Source of the DNA: EsbW-18 sp033811555
Lineage (GTDB): Bacteria; Patescibacteriota; Minisyncoccia; Phycocordibacterales; EsbW-18
NCBI GenBank assembly: GCA_033811555.1
Contig: JAPXOG010000017.1
Span: forward strand, 1 to 15,042
Length of the DNA: 15,042 nt
Reading direction: 5' to 3'
Part shown: positions 6,310 to 13,372 of the stretch, piece after piece
Layout of the letters: each line of letters starts with the position of its first letter
Numbering within the stretch: position 1 is the stretch's first letter
Notes under the pieces: model-generated
The model's database searches: none
What the model was told of the DNA's origin: nothing
Seen by the model: the letters and a program-made list of their open reading frames with translations, nothing else
Program-made: the position numbers and the translations under genes

Positions 6310-7938
6310 ATGTCAAGCAAAAAAATTCTCTTTAACACGGAAGCGCGAGAAGCATTGAAACGGGGGATTGATAAGGTTAGTAATGCAGTAAGGGTTACTA
6401 TAGGTCCCCGTGGTCGCAACGCAGTACTTGAAAAAAGTTATGGCGCTCCGACAATTACAAATGATGGAGTTTCTATAGCTAAAGACATTGAACTAGCGGA
6501 TAAGTTTGAGAATATGGGTGCTGAAATCGTAAAGGAAGTAGCATCAAAAACAAACGATACAGCAGGTGATGGTACAACTACTGCAATAATTCTAGCGCAG
6601 GCTCTAGTAACCGAAGGTCTTCGACACACAACGTTGGGAGTTAATGCGATGTCGTTGCGCAGAGGCATGGAGTTGGCGGGACAAGATGTAGTTGAAGGAC
6701 TTCGTTCAATCTCCAAACCGATAAAAGGAAAAGAAGAGGTGCGACAGGTAGCGACTATTTCATCAGAATCTGAAGAACTAGGTACGATTATCGCAGAAAC
6801 AATTGAAAAAGTTGGGAAAGATGGAGTTGTAACAGTTGAAGAATCTCAGACTCTGGGTATTGAATCAGAGATTGTTGAGGGACTTGAATTTGATAAAGGA
6901 TATATTTCCGCGTATCTAGTTACAAACCCAGAGAGAATGGAGGCGGAATACAGAGATGTTCATGTGCTTGTTACAGATAAGAAGATTTCTACTGTAAAAG
7001 AAATCCTGCCTTTCCTTGAGAGTCTTGCGGCATCTGGCTCTAAAGATCTTGTTATCATAGCAGAAGATGTTGATGGAGAAGCTCTTGCGACGTTTGTCGT
7101 CAACAAGCTTCGCGGTGGGTTCAACGTGCTTGCTGTGAAGGCACCTGGTTTTGGAGATCGCAAGAAAGAAATGTTGTCAGATATTGCTGTGACTGTTGGA
7201 GCAAAAGTAATCTCGGAAGAGACAGGCACAAAACTGGAAAATGCAACTATTTCTATGCTGGGACGTGCACGACGAGTTGTTTCTACTAAGGATTCTACAG
7301 TTATTGTTGGAGGTAAAGGTAAGAAATCAGATATTGATGCTCGAGTAGCTCAGTTACGCACTCAACTTGAAAGCTCTGATTCAAAATATGATCGCGAGAA
7401 ACTACAGGAGCGCATCGGTAAACTTACGGGGGGTGTTGCAGTTATTCGAGTAGGTGCAGCTACAGAAACTGAGATGAAGTATCTAAAGCATAAAATAGAG
7501 GATGCAGTAAACGCAACAAAAGCTGCAGTTGAAGAAGGAATTGTTCCCGGTGGAGGAAGTGCTCTAGTGAAAGTTGCGAAAAAACTCGAAGGTAAAAGAA
7601 CAGGAACGGATGCTGAGTCAGTTGGGTATGGAATAGTTGTGCATGCATTGCACGCACCTTTGCAATATATAGCAATTAATGCAGGGAAAGACGATGGTTT
7701 AGTAATAGTTGACCGAGTAAAAAATAGTGGGAAAAATTCTGGTTATAACGCTGCAGACGATAAAATAGTGGAAGATATGCTAGAGGAAGGAATAGTAGAT
7801 CCTGTTAAGGTAACGCGTGCGGCACTTCAAAATGCTATTTCAGCTGCATCGTTGCTTATTACAACAGAAGTGGCAATAGCAGAGGAACCAAAACAAGAAC
7901 AATCTCCAGCGATCAATAATAGCGGAATGGATTACTAA
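6310..7938 (+). CDS. groEL: GroEL chaperonin (Hsp60)
   Basis: GroEL is the ATP-driven folding chamber that works with GroES. The ATG at 6310 is chosen because the protein then starts MSSKKILFNTEAREAL, the normal N-terminus; a TTG-started extension from 6268 adds 14 unconserved residues. The product has 542 residues, the standard size. The ATP-binding motifs are intact: GPRGRNAVLE (32-41), N-D-G with Asp52, and GDGTTT with Asp87 (86-91). The apical domain contains the EGLEFDKGYISAYLVTN block, and the equatorial C-terminal half contains EEGIVPGGGSAL and the GYNAADD region. The C-terminus ends NNSGMDY, not the flexible GGM repeat of E. coli GroEL. A strong terminator follows 12 bp after the stop. 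Confidence 0.97.
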   Translation: MSSKKILFNTEAREALKRGIDKVSNAVRVTIGPRGRNAVLEKSYGAPTITNDGVSIAKDIELADKFENMGAEIVKEVASKTNDTAGDGTTTAIILAQALVTEGLRHTTLGVNAMSLRRGMELAGQDVVEGLRSISKPIKGKEEVRQVATISSESEELGTIIAETIEKVGKDGVVTVEESQTLGIESEIVEGLEFDKGYISAYLVTNPERMEAEYRDVHVLVTDKKISTVKEILPFLESLAASGSKDLVIIAEDVDGEALATFVVNKLRGGFNVLAVKAPGFGDRKKEMLSDIAVTVGAKVISEETGTKLENATISMLGRARRVVSTKDSTVIVGGKGKKSDIDARVAQLRTQLESSDSKYDREKLQERIGKLTGGVAVIRVGAATETEMKYLKHKIEDAVNATKAAVEEGIVPGGGSALVKVAKKLEGKRTGTDAESVGYGIVVHALHAPLQYIAINAGKDDGLVIVDRVKNSGKNSGYNAADDKIVEDMLEEGIVDPVKVTRAALQNAISAASLLITTEVAIAEEPKQEQSPAINNSGMDY

Positions 7939-7950
7939 AAAATTAAGATA

Positions 7951-7992
7951 CAAAGCAGCCCAAATCTAAAATTGGGCTGCTTTGTGCTTTTT
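7951..7992 (+). terminator. Intrinsic terminator after groEL
   Basis: CAAAGCAGCCCAA (7951-7963) pairs perfectly with TTGGGCTGCTTTG (7972-7984): 13 bp around an 8-nt loop. TGC and a run of five T (7988-7992) follow. This is the strongest hairpin in the window and separates groESL from the lemA cluster. Confidence 0.88.
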
Positions 7993-8030
7993 ATGCATGG
8001 AGATGGTCCTCACGTATAGCGGTATTTTTG

Positions 8031-8039
8031 TGATATACT
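8031..8039 (+). promoter_or_regulatory. Candidate extended -10 promoter for the lemA cluster
   Basis: TGATATACT (8031-8039) is a TGn-TATACT extended -10, nearly the same as the secG one. No convincing -35 is seen at the proper spacing. The expected start near 8046 gives a leader of about 28 nt to the lemA ATG. Its place just after the groEL terminator fits a new transcription unit. Confidence 0.42.
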
Positions 8040-8073
8040 TACAGTGTATATTTAATGGCAGTAATTAGTTTAT

Positions 8074-8625
8074 ATGTCGTTTCAAACAATTATTTTACTT
8101 ATTGTCGTAGCGGTTATTGTATGGGCGATTATTATATATAACCGATTTATTAAACTTAATAATCGCACAGACGAAGCTTGGTCTGACATAGACGTTCAAC
8201 TAAAGCGTCGTTACGATCTCATTCCTAATTTAGTTGAAACCGTCAGAGGTTACGCAACACATGAGCGGGAGGCTTTTGAAAATGTTACTAAGGCGCGTGC
8301 TAATGCAATGGGAGCTCAGGGTATTGAGAATCATGCTCAAGCAGAAAATATGCTCACTGGAGCCTTAAAATCATTGTTTGCAATAGCCGAAGCATATCCA
8401 GATCTTAAAGCAAACCAGAATTTTCTAGAGTTACAACGAGAACTTTCTGATACAGAAAATAAAATTCAGGCTGCACGTCGCTTTTACAACGGAAATGTGC
8501 GTGATCTTAATATTGCCGTTGATTCGTTTCCGAGCAACTTAATTGCTCGAGGCTTTCGTTTCGGTAAACGGGAATTTTTTGACATTGAAGAAGGCGAGCG
8601 AGAGCCAGTAAAAGTCAAGTTTTAA
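8074..8625 (+). CDS. lemA: LemA family protein
   Basis: LemA proteins are single-span membrane proteins with a cytoplasmic or periplasmic four-helix bundle. Their biochemical role is unsettled, but the genes commonly neighbour htpX-type proteases. The 183-residue product starts at ATG 8074. A membrane helix covers about residues 4-22, followed by the family signature YNRFIKLNNRTDEAWSDIDV (22-41) and the block LKRRYDLIPNLVETVRGYATHE. NFLELQRELSDTENKIQAARRFYN lies in the middle, and the end is the FPSNLIARGFRFGKREFF segment typical of the family. The match runs the full length. It is first in a same-strand cluster with a small membrane protein, htpX and a diguanylate cyclase. No Shine-Dalgarno sequence is visible. 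Confidence 0.95.
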   Translation: MSFQTIILLIVVAVIVWAIIIYNRFIKLNNRTDEAWSDIDVQLKRRYDLIPNLVETVRGYATHEREAFENVTKARANAMGAQGIENHAQAENMLTGALKSLFAIAEAYPDLKANQNFLELQRELSDTENKIQAARRFYNGNVRDLNIAVDSFPSNLIARGFRFGKREFFDIEEGEREPVKVKF

Positions 8626-8631
8626 AAGTTC

Positions 8632-8802
8632 ATGCGAAGCTCGTATACACATTATAGCCGGAACTTTAGCCCGGTATGGTATCTTGTCTTTATTAGTGTT
8701 GTAGTTATGGGGACAGTTACGTGGCGAGCTTATACGGTAGTTAAAGAAATTGATTTAAACAATAGGGAAATGGTTGCGCAAATGGAAGAATTGATGAAAT
8801 AA
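8632..8802 (+). CDS. Small single-span membrane protein between lemA and htpX
   Basis: I do not recognise a family. An ATG-started frame of 56 codons begins 6 bp after the lemA stop and ends with TAA at 8802. The product starts MRSSYTHYSRNFSPVWY. A hydrophobic stretch at about residues 16-28 (VWYLVFISVVVMG, ending before the TVTWRAY segment) could be one membrane helix. An acidic, helix-prone tail ends in MVAQMEELMK. The coupling to lemA, the absence of any other gene in the 250-bp lemA-htpX gap, and the plausible membrane topology argue for a real gene. A small accessory subunit of LemA or HtpX is a guess from position only. It could also be a chance ORF. Confidence 0.55.
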   Translation: MRSSYTHYSRNFSPVWYLVFISVVVMGTVTWRAYTVVKEIDLNNREMVAQMEELMK

Positions 8803-8875
8803 AATCAGTCAATATAAAAAATTGAAACTTAAAATTCAGAAAAGTTTTTAAGCTTCAATATAATTATAAATTTCT

Positions 8876-9772
8876 ATGTCTTCTCTGTATTCTTTAAAGG
8901 ATTCAAATATTACAAAAACTTGGGGATTGATGGGTATTTTTTTTGTTGTAGTTATTTTTGTCGGGTGGGTGTTTGCTCAGGCGTACCAGTCATCAGCAAT
9001 TTTGTACGGGGCAGTGTTGTTATCTTTGCTTATGAATGTGACAAGTTATTGGTATTCAGACACAATCGCTCTAGCAGTTTCGGGAGCCAAGAGTGTGTCT
9101 AGAGAGGAATATTTTGATTTGTATACCGTAACGGAAAATTTATGTATCACAGCGGGAATTCCCATGCCTAAGGTTTATGTAATAAATGATCCAGCTCCGA
9201 ATGCGTTTGCAACAGGTCGCAATCCAAAGCATGCTTCTATAGCCGTTACGAGCGGGCTTTTAGAGAGTTTGTCACGGGTTGAGCTAGAAGGCGTTGTGGC
9301 GCATGAGCTTGCGCATATAAAAAATTACGATATTTTACTTTCTACAGCAGTAGTTGTGCTGGTAGGATTTCTCAGTTTACTGTCGGACTTTTTCCTTCGT
9401 TCTATGCGTTTTCGTGGTAGGGATAACGATCGAGGAAATGTGATATTTCTTATGGTCGGTATTGTTCTTGCGATACTATCGCCTATAGCGGGGGTTATTA
9501 TTCAGCTTGCAATTTCGCGTAAACGAGAATTTGTAGCTGACGCAACAGGGGCACTACTTACTAGATATCCAGAAGGATTGGCTTCAGCTCTTGAAAAAAT
9601 ATCGTCTTATACTTCAACAATGAGAATCACACACAGAGCAACAGCGCATCTATTTATTTCAAGTCCTCTTGGTGGTATTTCTAAAAATACTACTGGTTGG
9701 TTTTCAAGATTATTTATGACACATCCGCCAATAGAAGATCGTATTGCTGCATTACGTGGAATAGAAAAATAA
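8876..9772 (+). CDS. htpX: HtpX-like M48 family membrane zinc metalloprotease
   Basis: HtpX is an integral-membrane protease that degrades misfolded membrane proteins. The 298-residue product starts at ATG 8876. Two hydrophobic helices lie at about 17-34 and 40-57. The cytoplasmic catalytic part contains the zinc motif H-E-L-A-H at 143-147 (GVVAHELAHIKNYD), and the third ligand is Glu218 in KREFVADATGA. The block MPKVYVINDPAPNAFATGRNP (97-117) is typical of M48B proteases. Two more helices lie at 155-172 and 188-212, and the C-terminus has the THPPIEDRIAAL motif common to the family. All catalytic residues are present, so it should be active. It stands 73 bp after the small ORF and 5 bp before the diguanylate cyclase gene. 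Confidence 0.95.
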   Translation: MSSLYSLKDSNITKTWGLMGIFFVVVIFVGWVFAQAYQSSAILYGAVLLSLLMNVTSYWYSDTIALAVSGAKSVSREEYFDLYTVTENLCITAGIPMPKVYVINDPAPNAFATGRNPKHASIAVTSGLLESLSRVELEGVVAHELAHIKNYDILLSTAVVVLVGFLSLLSDFFLRSMRFRGRDNDRGNVIFLMVGIVLAILSPIAGVIIQLAISRKREFVADATGALLTRYPEGLASALEKISSYTSTMRITHRATAHLFISSPLGGISKNTTGWFSRLFMTHPPIEDRIAALRGIEK

Positions 9773-9777
9773 CATAT

Positions 9778-10530
9778 ATGAAATCAGACATGTCTATGAA
9801 TTTAAAAATACTTTCTCGCATGGTTAAAAGTGTGCGAGGTCTTATTTTGGCAGATGAGTATACTCTTGATGATGAGGTTAGATTTCGTAGGTTATTGTTA
9901 GATCTAGAAATAGTTTTGGATGATTCGGGGGAAGCAGAAACTATAACGGCTCTGCGAGAGGAACTTAAAGAGCTTAGGCGTCTTATGTATCGCGATGAGT
10001 TAACTGGAGTACTTAATCGTCGTGGAGTGAACGAGGTGTTTGGAAATTTTTTTAAGGAAGCACTTTTTGCTAATGAGAACTCTGAAAAAAGACGTGGTCT
10101 TATAATTTCTGATTTTTCAGTTATTTTTATAGATCTTGATGATTTTAAAAAAATTAACGATCAATTCGGGCATGAAGAAGGTGATAAAATATTAAAAGAA
10201 TGTGCAAAATTTTTGGAAAGTAGAGTACGAGAGATAGATGCAATAGGCAGATATGGTGGAGAAGAATTTATAATCGGTTTATTAGGAACTTCTGAACATG
10301 GCGCTTATGAGAAAGCTGAACAATTAAGGAAGGAGTTGCAGGAAAATATTTTTGTTAATAATGAAGTTCCTCTTACAGCAAGTTTCGGTGTAGCATCGCT
10401 TAAAACAACAAATGCAAAAACTTTAGAAGATCTTATTCGCGCAGCTGATTTGGCTATGTACGAAGCAAAGTTAGATCTTGGAAAAAATATGGTTGCACGT
10501 CATAGTGAACGAAAGGATCACAATTCTTAG
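9778..10530 (+). CDS. GGDEF-domain diguanylate cyclase
   Basis: The product should make cyclic di-GMP from two GTP. The ATG at 9778, 5 bp after htpX, is chosen over an upstream in-frame start inside htpX. In-frame ATGs at 9790 and 9796 are alternatives. The product is 250 residues. The first 60 or so are hydrophilic with no membrane helix or recognised sensor, followed by a helical linker (ALREELKELRRLM). The GGDEF domain begins at DELTGVLNRRG (73-83). Metal-binding Asp119 lies in FIDLDDFKKIND, and the active-site motif is G-G-E-E-F at 160-164. The inhibitory I-site R-E-I-D (151-154) is exactly five residues before it. DLAMYEAK near the C-terminus is typical. It therefore looks catalytically competent and subject to product inhibition. 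No EAL or PilZ partner is in the window. Confidence 0.95.
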   Translation: MKSDMSMNLKILSRMVKSVRGLILADEYTLDDEVRFRRLLLDLEIVLDDSGEAETITALREELKELRRLMYRDELTGVLNRRGVNEVFGNFFKEALFANENSEKRRGLIISDFSVIFIDLDDFKKINDQFGHEEGDKILKECAKFLESRVREIDAIGRYGGEEFIIGLLGTSEHGAYEKAEQLRKELQENIFVNNEVPLTASFGVASLKTTNAKTLEDLIRAADLAMYEAKLDLGKNMVARHSERKDHNS

Positions 10531-10542
10531 GATAAAAGTATT

Positions 10543-10926
10543 ATGAGCATTCCTTTATTATCTTTATCTTGGAAAGAGGGGCGTATTTGGGATTCTTGGA
10601 TGATAGTACACTTTTTAACCGGTACAAGTATTGGGTTTGGAAATTTTTTTCTAGAGCTTCCTTCGATGCTGTTATTTATAGTTTCAGCGTTAGCTATGAT
10701 TTTGTGGGAAATAATAGAAATTTTTAGTAACGTAAACGAAGTGGCTGAGAATAGACTTATAGATGTTGCGATTGGGTTGTTGGGTATTTATTTTGCTAGT
10801 GAAATCGTACTTCCTAGAGTAGATGGCATATATTCACAAATCCTTTTTTACTCAAGTTTAGTGCTTTTGGCTCTGTTTTGTTATTTCGGATGGAACGCAT
10901 ATCAAAAAAGAATTTCCAAAAAATAA
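10543..10926 (+). CDS. Small polytopic membrane protein, unknown function
   Basis: The 127-residue product starts at ATG 10543, 12 bp after the cyclase stop. I cannot assign it to a family with confidence. Three to four hydrophobic segments are visible: roughly 22-40, 41-59, 72-90 and 98-119. Conserved-looking features are WDSWMIVHFLTG near residues 16-27, WEIIEIF (55-61), and the polar ENRLIDVAIGLLG (69-81). The arrangement His - Trp-Glu - Glu-Asn-x-x-x-Asp across helices resembles VanZ-like and DUF2238-type membrane proteins, but that is an impression, not a proven match. AGGA lies about 10 nt upstream of the start, the only hint of a Shine-Dalgarno sequence in this cluster. Coupling to the diguanylate cyclase suggests they are co-transcribed. 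Confidence 0.7.
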   Translation: MSIPLLSLSWKEGRIWDSWMIVHFLTGTSIGFGNFFLELPSMLLFIVSALAMILWEIIEIFSNVNEVAENRLIDVAIGLLGIYFASEIVLPRVDGIYSQILFYSSLVLLALFCYFGWNAYQKRISKK

Positions 10927-10949
10927 GAGTTTTATAAGCACTTCATATG

Positions 10950-10958
10950 TGCTATAAA
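10950..10958 (+). promoter_or_regulatory. Candidate extended -10 promoter for tRNA-Ser
   Basis: TGCTATAAA (10950-10958) has the same TGn-TATA architecture as the secG and lemA promoters. A start about 7 bp downstream would fall just before the tRNA 5' end at 10969. The TG falls in a 5-bp inverted repeat, AGCAC (10937-10941) with GTGCT (10949-10953). No good -35 is seen. Confidence 0.35.
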
Positions 10959-10968
10959 GAGTTTGTTT

Positions 10969-11053
10969 GGAGGCGTCGCATAGTGGTCTAGTGCACCGTC
11001 TTGGAAAGGCGGCGTGCCGCAAGGCACCGAGAGTTCGAATCTCTCCGCCTCCG
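10969..11053 (+). tRNA. tRNA-Ser (anticodon GGA)
   Basis: A full cloverleaf can be folded. The acceptor stem GGAGGCG (10969-10975) pairs with CGCCTCC (11046-11052), with discriminator G at 11053. A short D arm (GCA/TGC) follows. The anticodon stem CCGTC/GGCGG has the loop TTGGAAA and anticodon GGA at 11003-11005, reading UCC and UCU serine codons. The long variable arm typical of class II serine tRNA is GTGCC-GCAA-GGCAC (11014-11027), closed by a GNRA tetraloop. The T arm is GAGAG-TTCGAAT-CTCTC (11029-11045). The 3' CCA is not encoded: CAA follows the discriminator. The gene marks the boundary between the conserved cluster and the AT-rich helicase region. Confidence 0.96.
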
Positions 11054-11291
11054 CAACCAATCATCAATATCTAGCCCAGTTTTTGCGTGTTAGCTATTTT
11101 TTTCTGTTTTTACATTTTTAGCGTACGGCGGATTTAATAGATTTCTTTAGCATTTTTCACTATGTAAAAGTTAAACAACACAATATGTATATTTTAGTTA
11201 AATTTGATAAAATATCAAAAAGATTTTTTTATCTTAAAAAGAAACTTATAGAAGTTTTTGGTGTAAAAATAAGAAAATAAATGTAATAGAA
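11054..11291. other. AT-rich spacer between tRNA-Ser and the helicase gene
   Basis: The 238-bp spacer has T-rich tracts just after the tRNA (seven T at 11097-11103) that could stop transcription, with only a weak stem ahead of them. It also contains an ATG-started frame of 31 codons (11185-11280; MYILVKFDKISKRF...), Lys-rich with no recognisable family and probably not a gene, and the inverted repeat listed separately. No second copy of the tRNA 3' end, expected for an integrated element, is visible in the window. Confidence 0.5.
11203..11219. repeat. 17-bp inverted repeat upstream of the helicase gene
   Basis: TTTGATA (11203-11209) and TATCAAA (11213-11219) are perfect inverted arms around AAA, about 70 bp before the helicase start. 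A second small hairpin, AAGAT (11220-11224) with ATCTT (11231-11235) around six T, follows directly. This could be an operator or a weak attenuator. In such AT-rich DNA, chance is a serious alternative. Confidence 0.35.
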
Positions 11292-13316
11292 ATGGAACAA
11301 AATCTATCTAATTTCATAAAATATTGTCTCAGTTATGTGAAGCTAACGCGAGAACGTACCGCTGCAGCTCAACAAAAATATTCAGTTAATCTGCCAAGTG
11401 AACATTTCAGTCTTCTTGGTTTGCTTAATGGAGATACAGATGGAAGTATTAGCGAATTAATTAACTTAGAAACTTTTTATTCCTATGATCCAAAACAGGT
11501 ACCTAAAGAAAAAAAAGAGCAATATGAAAAGGAAAAAGATCTAGCTAACAAAATTGAAGAAATATACAATAAATATCGAAATGATCATTACACTAAACAG
11601 GTAGTTTTCAATTTTGGCTATTTTGAAATAGAAATTCCTATTGATCCTAATAGCGGCTCTATAGAAGTAGATAATACGGGAGAAATAGAAGAATCCTCGT
11701 TAGTTAAAACTAAAATTAATCGTCATCCATTATTTTCTTTGCCCATAAGAATTGAAAAGGAAATCAGTAAGGGCGGGGTGGGTAAGTATTACATTTATTC
11801 AGTTGATTCAGAGGTTCAAGTAAATATCGCAACATTAGAACCAGTTCTAGGTCAGGATCTGTATTATCAGCTTTTGGAAGAAATTGGTAAATACGAAATT
11901 GAAGGGCGCCTATCTTTACCGATAATCGATTTTGAAACTTTTAAAGAGATTTGGCATAAAATTAAAGCTCAATTAAGACTCAAGGAGGCAAATTTTGGCG
12001 AGGATTCTTTCTTGATTGAAGAAATTAAAGTATCTTTAGGACCTAAGGCGAACTATTTTCTTGCTGAGGATTTAGCTAAGCTAGCGCAGCTACCAGAAAA
12101 GGAATTGGTAAAAACCGCTTTGACTAGTTGGACTGATGATGAAGGATTAAATATAGAAAGCGAAATACCGAATGAGAAGCAACTTTATTTTCCATTTCTT
12201 TATGATAAGTATCAACTTTCTACTCTCTCAATACTTGGAAATAAGGCGGCGATAATTCAAGGTCCCCCTGGAACTGGAAAATCTGAAACAATTTCAAACA
12301 TACTTTGTCATCTTGCTGCTAACAGGAAAAAAGTACTTTTTGTAAGCCAAAAAGCACAGGCGTTGAAAGTTGTAAAAGATAAGTTGAAAAAACTAGGCGT
12401 AAAATATCTCTATGGATATTTACCTAATCCTCAATCGGCTCAAATAGGCGAAGAAGATGAAGCAGATGGTATAGCTCCACAATTAAGTGCTTTGGGTGCT
12501 CATATTGAAAAGTTAGGCTATAGATTTAATACAAGAAAGAATTTAGTTGAATATAGAGGAGTTAATTCTGAATCTTATTCAATAGAGCAGACAGTAATGA
12601 AAAAAGAAAAATATCGAAATAAACTTAATACGATTATTGACTCACAACGAAATTATTACCAACTTCATCAAGAACTAATATCTTTGAAAGATTATGATAT
12701 AGATATAACTGATTTTGGTTGTTTCGAAAAAAGTTTTTCATCTGCAGAATGGAAGGAAATTAAGGAAACTAGATCGTATGTAGAGTCTTTAAGAAAAGTC
12801 ATCAAAAAATATGAACAAAATGACGATAAAAAAAAGTTTGATGAACTTTTTATTTCTATAGATCTCAATGGGAAAAAATTGTCCGAAGAAATAGGTAAAT
12901 TACGAGAAGATGTTTCTAAAACAGGTTATGATCGACATTCTAATTTATTAAGAAAATTAAATAATCTTAATCGTAATTTTCGTTTGTTAGAAGTAAGAGA
13001 TAAGCTTCCAAGAGAGATTATAGATTATATCGACGGTGTTTTGACTAGCGACATTTCACGTAGCGAGGCTACTAATCGTTTAAATTCTCTTTTCAATTAT
13101 TGCTACTATTACGAAAATATTCAGAGTTTAGAAGCAGCAAAAGAAAAGTTGCGTAAAAAACTAAGCACTTGTGGAGTTTCTGATGAAGAATTTGATCAAA
13201 TAGATAATAAGATTGAAGCGGTTCAAGTAGACGAGTTGGATAAAGTAAAAAGTAAAATTTTGCGAGTTCAAGAAATAAAATCGGAGTTGAAAAAAACTCA
13301 AAAGCAGAAAATATAA
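11292..13316 (+). CDS. Superfamily-1 helicase, N-terminal part (split helicase-nuclease)
   Basis: This is the first part of a large SF1 (AAA_11/AAA_12, Upf1/DNA2-like) helicase. From ATG 11292 it encodes 674 residues. Residues 1-300 are a mixed alpha/beta N-terminal domain; HPLFSLPIRIEKE followed by a V-x-V-N strand resembles DUF4011-type defence helicases. A Q-motif-like segment (YDKYQLSTLSIL) precedes Walker A, G-P-P-G-T-G-K-S at 324-331. Motif Ia, KVLFVSQKAQALKVV, follows. The rest, about 400-674, is a charged coiled-coil insertion. The frame stops at TAA 13314-13316, before Walker B. The remaining helicase motifs continue in the -1 frame (see the next entry), so on its own this product should lack ATPase activity. 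The region is visibly more AT-rich than groESL or htpX, which suggests accessory DNA. No Shine-Dalgarno sequence is seen. Confidence 0.85.
   Translation: MEQNLSNFIKYCLSYVKLTRERTAAAQQKYSVNLPSEHFSLLGLLNGDTDGSISELINLETFYSYDPKQVPKEKKEQYEKEKDLANKIEEIYNKYRNDHYTKQVVFNFGYFEIEIPIDPNSGSIEVDNTGEIEESSLVKTKINRHPLFSLPIRIEKEISKGGVGKYYIYSVDSEVQVNIATLEPVLGQDLYYQLLEEIGKYEIEGRLSLPIIDFETFKEIWHKIKAQLRLKEANFGEDSFLIEEIKVSLGPKANYFLAEDLAKLAQLPEKELVKTALTSWTDDEGLNIESEIPNEKQLYFPFLYDKYQLSTLSILGNKAAIIQGPPGTGKSETISNILCHLAANRKKVLFVSQKAQALKVVKDKLKKLGVKYLYGYLPNPQSAQIGEEDEADGIAPQLSALGAHIEKLGYRFNTRKNLVEYRGVNSESYSIEQTVMKKEKYRNKLNTIIDSQRNYYQLHQELISLKDYDIDITDFGCFEKSFSSAEWKEIKETRSYVESLRKVIKKYEQNDDKKKFDELFISIDLNGKKLSEEIGKLREDVSKTGYDRHSNLLRKLNNLNRNFRLLEVRDKLPREIIDYIDGVLTSDISRSEATNRLNSLFNYCYYYENIQSLEAAKEKLRKKLSTCGVSDEEFDQIDNKIEAVQVDELDKVKSKILRVQEIKSELKKTQKQKI
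13290..13296 (+). other. A7 run at the reading-frame switch of the helicase-nuclease gene
   Basis: The frame used downstream is open from 13256 and the upstream frame ends at 13316, so the switch must fall in 13256-13316. Seven consecutive A at 13290-13296 are read AAA-AAA-A in the upstream frame. A -1 slip here, or one extra A in the template or transcript, joins both frames into a protein of about 1,189 residues. The joined coiled coil (...SELKKNSKAENINKIG...) reads naturally. Confidence 0.5.
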
Positions 13317-13372
13317 ATAAAATAGGGTCTGATTTAAAAAAAACAGAACAAGAGAGAATAAATCGTATAGTT

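Noticed and set aside
9697..9777. Longer diguanylate cyclase starting inside htpX
   Set aside because: The extra 27 residues overlap the conserved C-terminus of HtpX in another frame and look unstructured. ATG 9778 directly follows the htpX stop.
11068..11103. Intrinsic terminator after tRNA-Ser
   Set aside because: The T7 tract is present, but the only stem ahead of it is TAGC/GCTA, 4 bp with a 17-nt loop; too weak to call.
11185..11280. 31-codon ORF upstream of the helicase
   Set aside because: It is Lys-rich, typical of chance ORFs in AT-rich DNA, with no promoter, Shine-Dalgarno sequence or recognisable product. Kept only as a note in the spacer entry.
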